A DNA stretch of 64,000 nucleotides, taken from Trileptium ribeirensis. Taxonomy: Eukaryota; Nematoda; Enoplea; Enoplida; Thoracostomopsidae. The notes under the pieces are model-generated. The model ran no database searches and had not been told where the DNA came from. It saw only the letters and a program-made list of their open reading frames with translations. Shown one piece after another: positions 10,742-21,250 of this stretch; the first letter of the stretch is position 1, and each line of letters opens with the position of its first letter. The DNA is taken from the NCBI GenBank assembly GCA_030248225.1, contig JASANE010000203.1, positions 1 to 64,000 of the forward strand, written 5' to 3'. The translations under genes were made by a program, and so were the position numbers.

Positions 10742-10907
10742 TGTGGCGACTGTAGTATGCACATGAAGACAATATTTTGATTAAAACCAGATTTTGGGCA
10801 AACCAGTTTCTGATCATCAATGCAATATAATATGCAAATTATTTCTCTGTATATAAACCCATGTTGTGATCGCAATAAAGCTAATTCTGTCGTTGTCATC
10901 AACCAAA
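10742..10907 (+). repeat. 5' LTR
   Basis: Begins TGTGGCGACTG. It contains TATATAAAC near 10851 (likely core promoter) and GCAATAAAGC near 10871 (likely polyadenylation signal). It matches 15182-15347 except at 10762, 10789, 10791 and 10858. The right end is placed at the last base shared with the 3' LTR; the usual terminal CA would lie two bases earlier, so the exact end is uncertain. Confidence 0.9.
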
Positions 10908-10908
10908 T

Positions 10909-10924
10909 TGGTGAACCCGACGTG
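10909..10924 (+). other. primer binding site, tRNA-Trp
   Basis: TGGTGAACCCGACGTG, one base after the LTR. The 3' end of animal tRNA-Trp (…CACGTCGGGGTCA plus CCA) would pair with 15 of 16 bases; the mismatch is A at the sixth base. tRNA-Trp priming is characteristic of CsRn1-type elements. Confidence 0.8.
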
Positions 10925-11335
10925 TCTTTGTCGGTCTTCACTATAGCAAAATTCAAGGTCTTCTTTCAGTTATGCATTTTTTTCCAGCTTTCGTAGCATA
11001 GTTTTCATTTAAAACGGCTTTCCGATGTTTTCATGTTTACCTAAGCTGATTACCGACTGACGATTTGCCAGGTGGTTTCAACCTCGAAACGATACTATGC
11101 CGACAGAAGAATGATTATAACTGAACATTACAATAATTGACTGAAAACTGATTTTGATTATTACAAAAAGTTGATACTGATCACAAAACTAGTTATCGAT
11201 TCAAAGCGATTCATACTCAATCGTTGGCAAGGCGAGTACGGTCACACACGGTGACAGCGGCGTCCAGTTCGACAATCGACTTCGATACGGTCAACGACTG
11301 GCAGTACTGTGTTCTGGTTAGTACACGACATCGAC

Positions 11336-12061
11336 ATGATGACTCTCAATCCTCAAAAAGAACAATCACAACATTCGATCGGTGCAACTGGTTCCGTGGA
11401 CCCGGTAGTGGCGAGTGCTTCGGTGAAACTACCGCCGTTCTGGCCAGCTGATCCTGAGTTGTGGTCTTCCCAGGTCGAGGCACAATTCGCGACAAGGGGA
11501 ATCACTACTCAGCTCACAAAATTCTATTACGTTGTTGGGTCGTTGGCTCCTGAACACGCCACGGAAGTCCACAATCTTTTGGTCAATCCTCCACAGGATC
11601 AACCGTACGATGTCGTCCGCGCACAATTGGTCCATCGGCTTTCCGCTGCCGAACAGCGGCGATTGCAGCAACTGCTCACCGCGGAGGAACTGGGTGATCG
11701 AAAGCCGAGCCAACTACTTCGTCACATGCGACAACTTTTGGGGTCTCAGCATTCCGCACTCGACGAGTCAATTCTCCGTCAACTTTTCCTTCAACGGTTA
11801 CCAACAAACGTTCAAGTGGCCATAGCAGCCTCCGAAAGTCCTACATTAGAGGCCGTAGCGGTATTGGCCGACAAAGTGATAGAGTTATCAACTGCAGCGC
11901 CGTCAGTGTCAACAATCCAAACCGAAACGTCAACGGCACAGGTTGAGGCAATGCGATCCGAGATTCGAGAGCTGCAGCAGTTGGTATCGAGTCTTACCGT
12001 CAATCAACACAATCGTAGTAATCGACCCCGTTTTCGATCAACTCATCGTTTTCGCAACTGA
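11336..12061 (+). pseudogene. gag: gag, capsid part (frame ends before the knuckle)
   Basis: The ATG at 11336 (a second at 11339) opens a 241-codon frame. It starts MMTLNPQKEQ and includes KLPPFWPADPELWSSQVEAQ, FYYVVGSL, LLTAEELGDRKPSQLLRHM and LRQLFLQRLPTNVQ. These are the capsid signatures of invertebrate Gypsy elements in the CsRn1/Kamikaze group. A coiled-coil-like stretch near the end (EAMRSEIRELQQLVSSL) and a basic, arginine-rich tail follow. The frame stops at 12061, just before the nucleocapsid knuckle, which continues in another frame, so a frameshift separates capsid from nucleocapsid. Confidence 0.9.
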
Positions 12062-12105
12062 GCGAATCGGAAGGTCGCACCCGTGAAAACAAAGGAAGTG
12101 ACATT

Positions 12106-12159
12106 TGTTGGTTCCACGCGACTTTTGGTGTTGATGCAAAGAAGTGCCGGAGTCCTTGC
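12106..12159 (+). pseudogene. gag: gag nucleocapsid CHCC zinc knuckle
   Basis: Reads CWFHATFGVDAKKCRSPC: C-x2-H-x9-C-x3-C. This order of ligands (C-H-C-C) differs from the usual retroviral CCHC and is a known peculiarity of the CsRn1 clade. It is displaced by a frameshift from the capsid frame upstream. Confidence 0.85.
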
Positions 12160-12224
12160 AAAATGGCGGTAAACAGCAGTGCGGGACATTAGCCACGACG
12201 AATGTTCCCGCTGGCGTAAGTAAT

Positions 12225-13580
12225 CCTTTGTTCTTTGTCGTAACTCTGGTCATCGATTCCTAGTTGACACTGGTGCTCAAGTCAGTGTCATCAAAGCAAC
12301 CTCGCGCGATCGACGCCTTCGCGAAGCAACATCACCCCTTTAAGCTGCCAATAATTCCACGATCAAGATGTTTGGTCAGCGCTCCCTCACACTCAACCTT
12401 GGAATTGCACGAACCATTCGATGGGTTTTCATCGTTGCTGACGTTACTTATTCTATCACCGGCTCCGATCTGCTTGCCCATTTTGACCTGATTCCCGACG
12501 TTCGTCGTTCGAGGCTGCTCGACAGAGTGACTCGACTTAGTCTTCAAGGAATCACTTCTAACGTTATATCGCTTAACATAACTGTGTCGCAGCCAACACT
12601 AACCAGGCAGTTCGAAAGGCTACTCAGCAACTATCTGGGTCTTACCAGAGCGTCAGCGATCGGAGCAAAGGTGAAACATTCCGTTACCCATCACATTGAC
12701 ACACGAGGTGCCCCGGTTCACAGTCGCGCCCGACGACTACCACCACAGAAGTTAAAGGCCGCAAAAGACGAGTTCAATCATATGCTTGAGCTTGGAATTA
12801 TCCGACCTTCGTCTAGCTGTTATTCCTCGCCGTTTCATATGGTGTCGAAAAAAATGGCGACTGGCGACCATGTGGCGATTACAGAGCACTCAACAACGCG
12901 ACAGTGCCAGATCGTTATCCTGTACCACTGTAAGACAGCAATCATCACACCGTTTGGACTCTACGAGTATGTACGCATGCCGTTCGGCCTCCGAAATGCT
13001 GCTCAAACATTCCAGCGGTTCATCGATAGCGTTATGCCTCGATTTTTGCTACGCTTACCTTGACGATATTCTGGTAGCAAGTTCAAGTACCGAAGAGCGC
13101 ACTCGACATTTAAAGATGGTTTTTGAGCGTCTCAGTGAGTACGGTATTACGATCAACGCAGATAAATGCCAACTTGGTGTCGAGGTAATAGATTTCCTCG
13201 GCCATCGTCTTGATTCAAAAGGCATTCAACCCTTGGAATCAAAGGTTCAAGCGATTCGCAAATTCCCATGCCCGAAGTCTCGCAAGAAATTGCAAGACTT
13301 TCTTGGGATGTTGAACTTTTACCATCGATTCATACCACACTGCGCACAGGTCGCCATGCCACTCACGTCGATGCTTCGGGAATCGAAAACTTCTAAGGAA
13401 CTGCAGTGGTCGGCTGCGTGCGTGGTAGCGTTCGATGCTTGTAAAGATGCCTTATCAAACGCTACACTCTTGGTGCATCCTCTACACAACGCCCCCATCA
13501 ACATAGTAGCAGATGCCTCGGATATCGCATTGGTTCAGAGCTTCAACAATACAACGATAACTGGGAGCCACTAGCGTTCT
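12225..13580 (+). pseudogene. pol: pol: protease and reverse transcriptase, broken
   Basis: The protease active site reads FLVDTGAQVSVI, with Asp-Thr-Gly at 12266-12274, in a frame that soon closes. From 12368 another frame carries the reverse transcriptase entry ([46 protein letters not shown]) and, further on, FGLYEYVRMPFGLRNAAQTF. Between them the strand should encode blocks with the first catalytic aspartate. After the [15 protein letters not shown] region (in a third frame) about 40 codons of the family's usual sequence are absent. The YLDD active site is present at 13056-13067, again after a frame change, followed by FLGHRLDSKGI, FLGMLNFYHRFIP and the start of RNase H (ADASDIAL). There are at least four frame changes plus the internal loss, so this is an inactive enzyme. 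Confidence 0.88.
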
Positions 13581-14374
13581 TTTCAAGGAAGCTGTCACCA
13601 ACTGAAACACGGTACATCACATTTGGTCGCGAACTATTGGCTATCTATTCAGCAATAAGGCATTTTCGACACTTTGTCGAAGGACGTGAGTTCTTCGTTC
13701 TCACGGATCACAAACCACTGACATTTGCGCTACGAGGACGCTCAGGTCGGCACTCACCGCGAGAGATACGACATCTTTCTTTTATCGCCGAATTCACGAA
13801 TGACATTCGACACATTAAGGGACCAGAAAATTTGGTAGCCGATGCATTGTCCCGCATAAACTCAAACACAACTGGCATCGACTACACAGCTTTGGCAGAC
13901 GCACAGCAGAAGGAACACGAGTTTTTGAAGCCACGACCAATTTGCAATGGCACTTCGCTCGATCTGCAGTGGGTGCCGACTCCGATGTCAGATCGACGAA
14001 TATTATGCGATCTTTCCACCGGCGTGGCACGGCCGTTCCTGCCGGAGCAATTTCGTCGTACGGCATTCGACTCCCTTCACTCGCTGTCACATCCTGGAAT
14101 TCGTGCTACGCAACGACTAGTCGTGCAGCGATTCGTTTGGCCCAACGTTAACAAAGACGTTCGCTATTGGGCCAAGACGTGTCTGGCGTGCCAACGCTCG
14201 AAGGTGCAGCGGCATACGGTAGCAAAATTGGAACAGTTCGCTGTTACTAACCGTCGATTCGATCATGTTCATATTGATATCGTGGGTCCCTTGCCTCCAT
14301 CCGAAGGAAAGACTTACCTATTGACGAGCTGTCGACCGTTTTACACGTTGGGTCGAAGCCATCCCCATTGCTGA
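13580..14374 (+). pseudogene. pol: pol: RNase H and integrase N-terminal half
   Basis: The open frame carries ETRYITFGRELLAIYSAI and FFVLTDHKPLTFALRGRSG, the RNase H region, with DALSRI closing it. The integrase zinc domain follows: H-x-x-x-H (SLSHPG region) and CLACQRSK. Next comes the first catalytic aspartate in HVHIDIVGPLPPSEG. A frameshift near 14330 (just after TYLLT) separates this half from the rest, which resumes from 14347 in another frame. Confidence 0.88.
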
Positions 14375-15206
14375 TATCACCGCTGAAACAGTAGCGCAAG
14401 CGTTCGTGTCTAGATGGATTTCACGGTTTGGAGTTCCTACGGCCATAACAACGGACCGTGGCCGGCAATTCGAATCGAGACTGTTTCAACAGCTTACGCG
14501 ACTACTAGGGGCTCATCATTATCGAACGACATCGTATCACCCAATAGCTAATGGTTTAGTTGAGCGTTTTCATCGGCAGCTGAAAGCCTCCATTAAAGCA
14601 CGTTCCCTTAACCATCGTTGGACCGAAGTTCTACCCATGGTGTTACTAGGAATCAGATCAGCCTACAAAACGGATATTTGTTGCTCTGCTTATGAACTAG
14701 TGTACGGTACCACTCCACGGTTACCAGGACAATTTTTCGTTTCAAGTGATCGCTCCAACGTCGAAGATCCGGCGCAGTTTGTTGAGCGTCTACGAACAAC
14801 AATGGAACAGTTAAAACCAACAGCCACACGATGTGCTGCGCGACCGGTTTATACGCCATCCGCCTTGCACGAGTCTGATTTTGTTTTCGTTCGAACTGAC
14901 TCGGTTAAGAAACCACTGCAATCGCCATATAGTGGACCGTATCGCGTCATCGCCCGTTCCCCTAAACATTTCACTCTGAATATACGTGGTAAGAAAGATA
15001 CAATTTCGATCGATCGCCTCAAGCCTGCATTTGTGGAGAGTATTCCTCCCACATCTCAGTGTTCCACTTCGTTCTCAACTAATGCGCAATCGGGATATGA
15101 CACTTCACCATGTCGATCGGTTGTCACCCGCTCTAAACGGGTTGTACGATTCGCACCGTCTACGTACAAGAGGGGGAGTACTGTGGCGACTGTAGTATGC
15201 AAATGA
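14347..15206 (+). pseudogene. pol: pol: integrase C-terminal half
   Basis: Contains [18 protein letters not shown] (second catalytic aspartate) and [19 protein letters not shown] (catalytic glutamate of the D,D-35-E triad in VERFH). The conserved Gypsy tail then has [15 protein letters not shown] and YSGPYRVI (GPY/F motif). It ends in basic residues just before the 3' LTR. The domain itself is intact in this frame; the break is upstream at about 14330. Confidence 0.88.
15165..15181 (+). other. polypurine tract
   Basis: AAGAGGGGGAGTAC directly abuts the 3' LTR. This is the expected plus-strand priming site of the Gypsy element. Confidence 0.8.
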
Positions 15207-15347
15207 AGACAATATTTTGATTAAAACCGGTTTTTGGGCAAACCAGTTTCTGATCATCAATGCAATATAATATGCAAATTATTTCTCTGTATATAAATCC
15301 ATGTTGTGATCGCAATAAAGCTAATTCTGTCGTTGTCATCAACCAAA
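15182..15347 (+). repeat. 3' LTR
   Basis: 166 bp, the same length as the 5' LTR, with substitutions at four positions only. It carries the same TATA and AATAAA elements. Followed by AACA, which also precedes the 5' LTR. Confidence 0.9.
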
Positions 15348-15649
15348 AACATAATGTTTCTATGGATCTAGGAAATATGATCATGTATAAACAGATTTGA
15401 ACGATTTTGTCGCCGCTACGTGTGTGTAAAAAAACTCGAAACTTTGTGCAATCAATACCTAATGTCTCGGTACGTAACGCCTAAATATAAGCGTACAAGA
15501 TAATGTAGCAGTTGTATTAGATATGTAAATGAGTACACGTTAAAAAATACACCACCTTAGGAGCATCTTTCGGCTAGTCGAATTTTGTTTATGTTATATT
15601 TTGTTTGTTAGCACCTCATCGAGATCATACACGGGCGAAGTCCAAATTC

Positions 15650-16035
15650 TCAGATGCATACGGGTGCCTTGTGGGGTCTTGGCCTCGTTTGAAGAATCAA
15701 CTATAGCGACTCAGGGGGATGGTGTCGTGAGAGGGGGGTAAGTGTTCTAAATTTTTTGGAACTCAATATTTTTGTTGATTTTTGCCAATCTTCAGCCGAT
15801 TTTTGGCAACTTTTCCCCGATTTTTGTCAATTTTTTTGCGATTTTTGCAATTTCCATCCCAAATTTTGTCTACTTTATCAGAATTTTCTGTGCTGCTTAG
15901 GTGCGACGGATGGGGGACAGGAGTAGCTGGGGTGTGGAGACGCAGCGAGGTTGCGCTACCTCTCAGGGGAGTGGGATCGGCGAGGCCCCGAGAGCTGAGG
16001 GATAATCCCTACCCTTCCTCTTTTGAACATGTATG
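15650..16035 (+). repeat. dispersed GC/AT-banded repeat, copy 2
   Basis: A G-rich lead (GTGGGGTCTTGGCC … GAGAGGGGGGTAAG) is followed by a T-rich core made of GATTTTTGCCAAT-type words repeated about seven times. A GC-rich trailing block (GGTGCGACGGATGGGGGACA, CCCTACCCTTCC) then ends near CATGTATG. Same architecture as 9290-9600 and, inverted, 43320-43770. The open frame here is repeat-derived. Confidence 0.6.
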
Positions 16036-16268
16036 ATCCAGATTTAAGACCAGGTTCAAGCATTTGCTTAGCTCTGTAAAACAAAGTTTTGCACATCCTG
16101 ACAGTCCCTGCCAACAACATTATGACACAGTAATATCATTTAAAAATATATGAATAATATCTGGAAATAAAGCGTAGTATTTATCATAATATATATCAAA
16201 TATCCAGAAATTGCAATGTGCAAACACTGTTATGCCGTATAAATGATGGTCTCACAGAAACGTCGTAC

Positions 16269-16439
16269 CAGTTCTTCCAGTGTTTCGTAGCAGTAAGCCG
16301 GCAAGTCTTTTGTGGTAGTTACGAAATTGCAATGGATCAAGTTCATAGTCGTCCTGAACGTACTCAGGATCGATGTCGATCGGCGATTGATACGATCCAT
16401 CACAGCTTGCTTTTGGTAGATATTTCCACCGTGAGGGAC
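16269..16439 (-). CDS. carbonic-anhydrase-related protein, second exon in window
   Basis: A minus-strand exon of 171 nt. The acceptor is TACTATCTGCAG and the donor ACTG|GTACGA, with phase 1 at both ends. It reads GPSRWKYLPKASCDGSYQ, then SPIDIDPEYVQDDYELDPLQF, then NYHKRLAGLLLRNTGRT. The QSPIDI and LRNTGRT motifs are hallmarks of the N-terminal half of animal alpha-carbonic anhydrases. The cysteine before QSPI fits an extracellular disulphide-bonded member. The split last codon joins the exon at 9825 to give alanine. Mature fold, secretion and expression are inferred from the family. Confidence 0.88.
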
Positions 16440-18577
16440 CTGCAGATAGTACACAATCCTTATACAAATACAAGGTTACAGTAAAATTTCAAGTATACTC
16501 TCTTATCATTTGAAAACAAACAAGCGATTCAATGTATTCCCAACGGTTGGTCTTTTATTGTATTAACTTTTCGAAAATATATCAGTTTTATATCGGTTTA
16601 ACGATTGGCACACGCCGATAAATACGTTTGCCTATAATGTTTGGTTTTTATGAACGGTTATTAAATAATACCTATTTTAAGTAAAAATTTAGTGCGTATC
16701 CTCGTGCAATTGTCCATAACCTGATAGCTCGAAAACAGATCTCGTCCAGATTTTAACATCGAAGGACGTCATACAGAGCACACCTATGCGCATAACGTCC
16801 TGGAGAATAACATTATTATCTAGATAATAAAAGAATAGGTGATAGAAAATTTGGTAACTAAGCGTCATGTCTATTGCTACAGCCACCTACAATTGGCTTG
16901 AATGTTTAACTTTGATAGTGGCTCTTGCTTTGGTTCAAATTTTCACAATGCATTTATCTATAGATGACACAGCAGTAATATTATCATAACAGTATCTAAA
17001 TATATTTAGTACAAAAGGGTCCAAAATATCGACTTTAGAACAAAATTTTAAATTTTATATTTCAAGATATAGTAATTGTTGGTTTATTATGTATTTTGTT
17101 TACTAAAGTGTGCCTGTATGACTTGTTCGGTGAACATATACTGTTGACTTGTTCAATGTCCAGAATTTTGCTCCAAAATAAAAAGCAGAAACATTCTTTT
17201 GGCAAAATCACACCATTTGTAGCTATTGCACCTGTATCTTCGCTATAAATAAATATATATGGTTTTGTGCATGCATGCTCAAGTTCCGAGGTCCAAACGG
17301 AGTAACCGAATCCCGGTCTGGAGGCCTTTGGCTTCCCAGGAGGGCGCAAGAGAACACCTATGGGTTTTGCGTTTGCAACAACTCCGGGTTGGTGGGGGTC
17401 AAGTTACCATTTAAGGGTCTGGACCTCAGTGGGGTTACCTTGATTACAAAGTGTAGTTTTATGTTTTACAATAAACATTTTATATATGGTGAACGTATAC
17501 TGTTAACTCATTACTCTCGAAATCATAGTTTTTGTAGTTTGAACTGGTTAGCATATAAAATCTATATATATTCAAAACCCAACGGTACCAGCGGAGCATC
17601 TATTCTCCCTCTCTTCAAACAAATGAGCTCGAAAAAGACATGCTACAAATTTGTGCTACTAAAACAACTTGTACATATGTAAAATCCTGCTGTCACAGTA
17701 CCGATGTTAAAACGACATGAAACATTTTTCTATTTAATACTTTCAACTGTTGCAAATCTTAACTCTGACTGATTTTGACGCTAAAAATATTTCAATGAAT
17801 ATTTCGATCTATAAAATCAAAAGCTCTCCTTAGAAGTCCAGCTCGGTTGATCAGAAATATACGCGACAAATCGTAACTAACGTTTTCCAGCTTTATAGGC
17901 AATTCTACAGCTGGTTTTGTAATCGTTAGAATAGCTATGACAAGTACCCTTTATAGTAATCAAATTATTTAGTGAACCTGCGGTTGGGAATAATTTCTGT
18001 GTCAAAATAAAAAACTACGCTTGACCTGAACGATGATAAGAAAGACCTTTAAACTACGTTTAAACGCTTATTATGCAACAAGTGTTGCGCATACCTAAAA
18101 GGTATTGCGCAAAGGTGAACCATAGGGGTAGTGGAGTTTCTACCCTCCAGGGTCGCACCTTTGTGCGGAAACTTTTGGCAATTTGAGCAAAATTACAAAA
18201 TTGGGGAAAATGAGAAAAGTTATGAAAATATAACGCTAGCGAAAATTAACCCCCTCCAGTCTGTCTGCAGGGTCCATCTATCCCCACCCTGTGACCCGAC
18301 GGACTTTGGGCATCTATGACACCTTATATGCACGTATATTCTACAATTCTTTACTTTAATTTTAAATATTAATAGTTAGGTGTTGACTCTTTTGTATGTT
18401 ATATTTTCCAAGCCGTTAAATATATTTAGACCCCGTTCAGACATTCTACCGAAAACTCAGCGGAAGTAACTTTCAGGAGCGGTATCTTTATAAAGTAACG
18501 TAATAAACCAACCAAGGAAGAAAATAAAATTGCAGTCCAGTATTTATTCGGGGTTCACGGCAGCACCGCATTCTTAC
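16440..18577 (-). other. intron of the carbonic-anhydrase-like gene
   Basis: A 2.1-kb phase-1 intron. It holds a GC-rich patch at 17275-17450 (GGTCCAAACGGAG … GGTCTGGACCTCAG, possibly a repeat) and part of the banded repeat at 18120-18320. Nothing else was recognised. Confidence 0.7.
18120..18320 (+). repeat. dispersed GC/AT-banded repeat, copy 3
   Basis: GAGTTTCTACCCTCCAGGG, then an AT core (GGAAACTTTTGGCAATTTG, GGGGAAAATGAG), then CCCCCTCCAGTC and CCACCCTGTGACCCGAC. CTGTGACCCGACG resembles CGGTGACCCGTTG at about 43690, linking the two copies. Confidence 0.5.
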
Positions 18578-18640
18578 CATAAACAGCGTTTTCGTCGTAG
18601 CTCCAAATTTTCGGTTTTTTGACGTAGTTGTATTTGAATT
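18578..18640 (-). CDS. carbonic-anhydrase-related protein, first exon in window
   Basis: A minus-strand exon of 63 nt. The acceptor is ATTGTTTGCAG and the donor TATG|GTAAGAA, with phase 1 at both ends. It reads FKYNYVKKPKIWSYDENAVY, and the split codon gives G, joining to GPSRW in the next exon. W-x-Y-x(n)-G-P-x-x-W is the classic opening of animal carbonic anhydrases, so three exons in phase now give about 147 continuous residues. The signal peptide and start codon must lie further right on the minus strand; I did not find them. The exon is short, so it rests mainly on the motif and exact phase agreement. Confidence 0.75.
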
Positions 18641-19224
18641 CTGCAAACAATAGCAGTCTTGATTAAATGAGTTACAAAAAATACTGAGCCAGTAATTTTG
18701 CATATTTTTAACCGAATATATTTCAGCTGAACATTGATTCTGCCTGCGAATCAAAAAATATAAAAGGTGAAAATGAGCAAAAATTGAGCTTAAAATTTAA
18801 GTCAAAATGCTGAACCAACCTTACGATTTCAATTTTGTGTCCGACTTGACGAATTTTTACAAGTGGAAAGCCATTTAAGACTTTATATTATTTAATTTCT
18901 TAAAATTTGTACGGTCACCATTTCATGTGACATTTATTTTGTTACAATATGTATAGAAATTATAACAGAAATACAAATAATTGTATGGTGAATAAATCAC
19001 ACATTTATTATTTGCCAGTTTGTGCATTAATGTATGACTATGTCAATGTAAAAGGTGTAAGGTGTAACAAATTAACCACAATAAATGTATCACACATTGT
19101 ACATAATTTGTATGAATGGTAACACAGTATATGTATGATTATTTACATATTCTTTCTATGAATTTACACGTACGGATAGTAACACGTGTTAGACATAATT
19201 TTGTACGAAATTATAGACAGCATA

Positions 19225-19440
19225 TGTCTGATAAAGAGTGCATTAGAGAAGAATCTGATACTTCTCTGCACTCTAATGTTAGCCGTGTTTGATGGGACAC
19301 GGGGGCTTTCGGCCTGACTCGCCCCCAGTTTTCGAGGAGGGTCGGCAAGCACGAGACCCCCAGTTTTAGAGAGTAGCTCGGATTCCCGCCCCCACAGCTT
19401 TGAGTGGATGTTATTGTTCCAGTGGGTTCATGATATACCA
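19225..19440. repeat. hairpin plus GC-rich patch
   Basis: AGAGTGCATTAGAGAAG and CTTCTCTGCACTCT (19228-19274) are near-complementary arms around a short loop. They are followed by a GC-rich stretch (GACACGGGGGCTTTCGGCC, GAGACCCCCAG) unlike its AT-rich surroundings. Probably a transposon remnant; family not recognised. Confidence 0.4.
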
Positions 19441-19539
19441 CTTCATAATTGCAACTTTAACAGTAACATTTTTTATCATCATTTACATTTCAAAATTTAA
19501 AGCCGTTCCCAAATGATATATCAAATCGATTGAATGCTA

Positions 19540-19854
19540 AAGGCGAGTTCACACGCTCAAACTTTTTGCTGAGACTTTGATCAAAATTTGAGCTCAAATT
19601 TTGAACAAAATTTGAATGCACATCTTTTGCATTTTTTGCGAGTTTCAACGTGTGAACACTGTTCAAACTTTTCAAGAATGTTCTATTAGCGAATCACCGA
19701 CGAAATGTATTACCTGAAAAAGTTTGAGCTCAAACTTTTATCTCAAATTCGATTAAAAATCACATTCAAATTTTGATCAAAATTTGATCACATTTTGAGA
19801 TCAGATTTTGAGCTCAAAATTTGAGTGAAACGATAGAGCGCGCGAACACGCCTT
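19540..19854. mobile_element. MITE-like element rich in GAGCTC palindromes
   Basis: The left end AAGGCGAGTTCACACGCTC and the right end (on the minus strand AAGGCGTGTTCGCGCGCTC) match at 16 of 19 bases as terminal inverted repeats. The interior is packed with palindromes such as AAATTTGAGCTCAAATTT, TTTGAGCTCAAAC, TTTTGAGCTCAAAA and TTTTGATCAAAATTTGATC. The element is 315 bp with no coding capacity. Target duplication is unclear; both ends are flanked by T/A-rich bases (cta … taaa). Confidence 0.65.
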
Positions 19855-20030
19855 AAAAATGATCTGGTTTTCAGGAAATTAAGAGAATTTTAAAATTTTA
19901 ATAACGGAGCCTATGTTGACATTTTTGAGTGCTAGTATGTCTGAAAGTTACTTGACTCAAAAGACGAACTGTGCTTGCATTGGAATTGTAATTTTCATTT
20001 CGATGTATAACCAATAAACCTTTTAATATT

Positions 20031-20138
20031 TTTAGAACAATTTTGTTGAAAACAAACTATCACATACGTTTCCAAAAACGCACTTTTAGAACAATTTTGT
20101 TGAAAACAAACTATTAGATACGTTTCCAAAAACGCACG
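20031..20138. repeat. 54-bp tandem duplication
   Basis: TTTTAGAACAATTTTGTTG … CGTTTCCAAAAACGCAC occurs twice in a row. The only difference is CAC versus TAG before ATACG. A recent local duplication in non-coding sequence. Confidence 0.85.
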
Positions 20139-21250
20139 GTAAACCCACTTATTTCGAGACCGGCACAGCTTTGCAACCAGCTAACGACTGTATAGAACCA
20201 TAATAATAGTTTATATCGCATAATATTCGGAGATCTGGAACGGTAATTTATTAGTCGGAAGTTATAGCAGGTTGTAGCGATCAGATCAGAATTTAACACT
20301 TTGACAGTTTGGCGATTTCGATACATATAATTGTAGACAATAAACTAGATGCTATGCTATGACCGGTTGGCTTTACAGTCGCAGTTTAAATGGAAATATA
20401 TAACAATAAGCTGTGAAAAAATAGTTTGAGCTAATTAAATAATTAAAGTATAAAATACACTATATTTCAATTTGCAATTGTGAATATTTAATTTTGACGT
20501 TGCATTCACAATCAGCTGAACCCAATAAAAAGAGACCATCGCGGGCTTCCAGCCATCATCACTAAGCTTCAACATTGGACAATTTTGTATACGTGGTTAT
20601 GGTGATTCTGTCAAACACTTCAAACTAACGAAGCAGCGATGAGTTATAATTAATGTTTGGATTGACCTAGGGTTTTCAACCCAACCGGTTATAACATTTC
20701 CATGGAAACACATGTTGTAATAAAGTACGGCGTCACAAGCGCAGTTGTACGGAGTGGACCGAGATGTATTAACCATCATGCTATAGGTGGATGTGCAAGT
20801 AGTACTTTTTAGTTTCCTGAAGTAATTTAGAGTAAATACTACACTTTCTATAGATTTTTAGCTAACGTAAACGACGATATAGATATTATGAGCTTCTTCG
20901 CTCTTATTTCGGTACACACATATATAAAACAACATTAGATCTCTGAACAATGTTGTTTTTTGCGAACATGGTTTTAAACCGGAAATTATAGCAATTGAAG
21001 CACAAAAATGTAAATTAATAAATAACATTTCTCAATGAATAAGTAAAAGTGATGACTATAAATAATATTTTTGGTCACTTCTTGGCATATTCAGGGTATT
21101 TTGACAACAAATCACGTAAATTAGTCAAATATATACTATTAGCTGAAACGTGCAGGAGTTATAAACCAACGTGCGTAAAATTTACAATTTGTTTGGGTAC
21201 ATCGTGAGTGCGGCCATTGGGTGGGTAGTTCCATTATATCAAGAAATTCC
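20139..21250. other. unassigned AT-rich sequence
   Basis: No gene, RNA or repeat recognised. Confidence 0.35.

Larger units (their letters stand above)
10742..15347 (+). mobile_element. Ty3/Gypsy LTR retrotransposon, CsRn1-like, defective
   Basis: A complete but non-functional element of 4.6 kb. Two 166-bp LTRs differ at four positions with no indels. The order is LTR, tRNA-Trp-type primer site, gag, protease, reverse transcriptase, RNase H, integrase, polypurine tract, LTR, with no envelope gene. A possible 4-bp target duplication AACA lies just before the left LTR and just after the right LTR. The CHCC Gag knuckle and Trp primer are the diagnostic pair of the CsRn1 clade. It sits in antisense inside the intron of the carbonic-anhydrase-like gene. 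The coding region carries several frameshifts and one internal loss in the reverse transcriptase, although the LTRs are only about 2.4% diverged. Confidence 0.92.
9826..16268 (-). other. intron of the carbonic-anhydrase-like gene
   Basis: A 6.4-kb intron between the exons at 16269-16439 and 9617-9825, with matching phases (one base of the split Ala codon on the left, two on the right). It contains a tRNA-like segment, a full-length Gypsy element in antisense and one copy of the GC/AT-banded repeat. The rest is AT-rich with no other recognised feature. Confidence 0.75.

Noticed and set aside
15160..15384. Minus-strand open frame repeated at 10732-10956
   Set aside because: Antisense reading of the two LTRs.
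16689..16886. Minus-strand frame with acceptor-like TTCTCCAG, possible carbonic anhydrase exon
   Set aside because: The exon at 18578-18640 joins 16439 in exact phase and supplies the expected W-x-Y motif; this frame does not fit between them.
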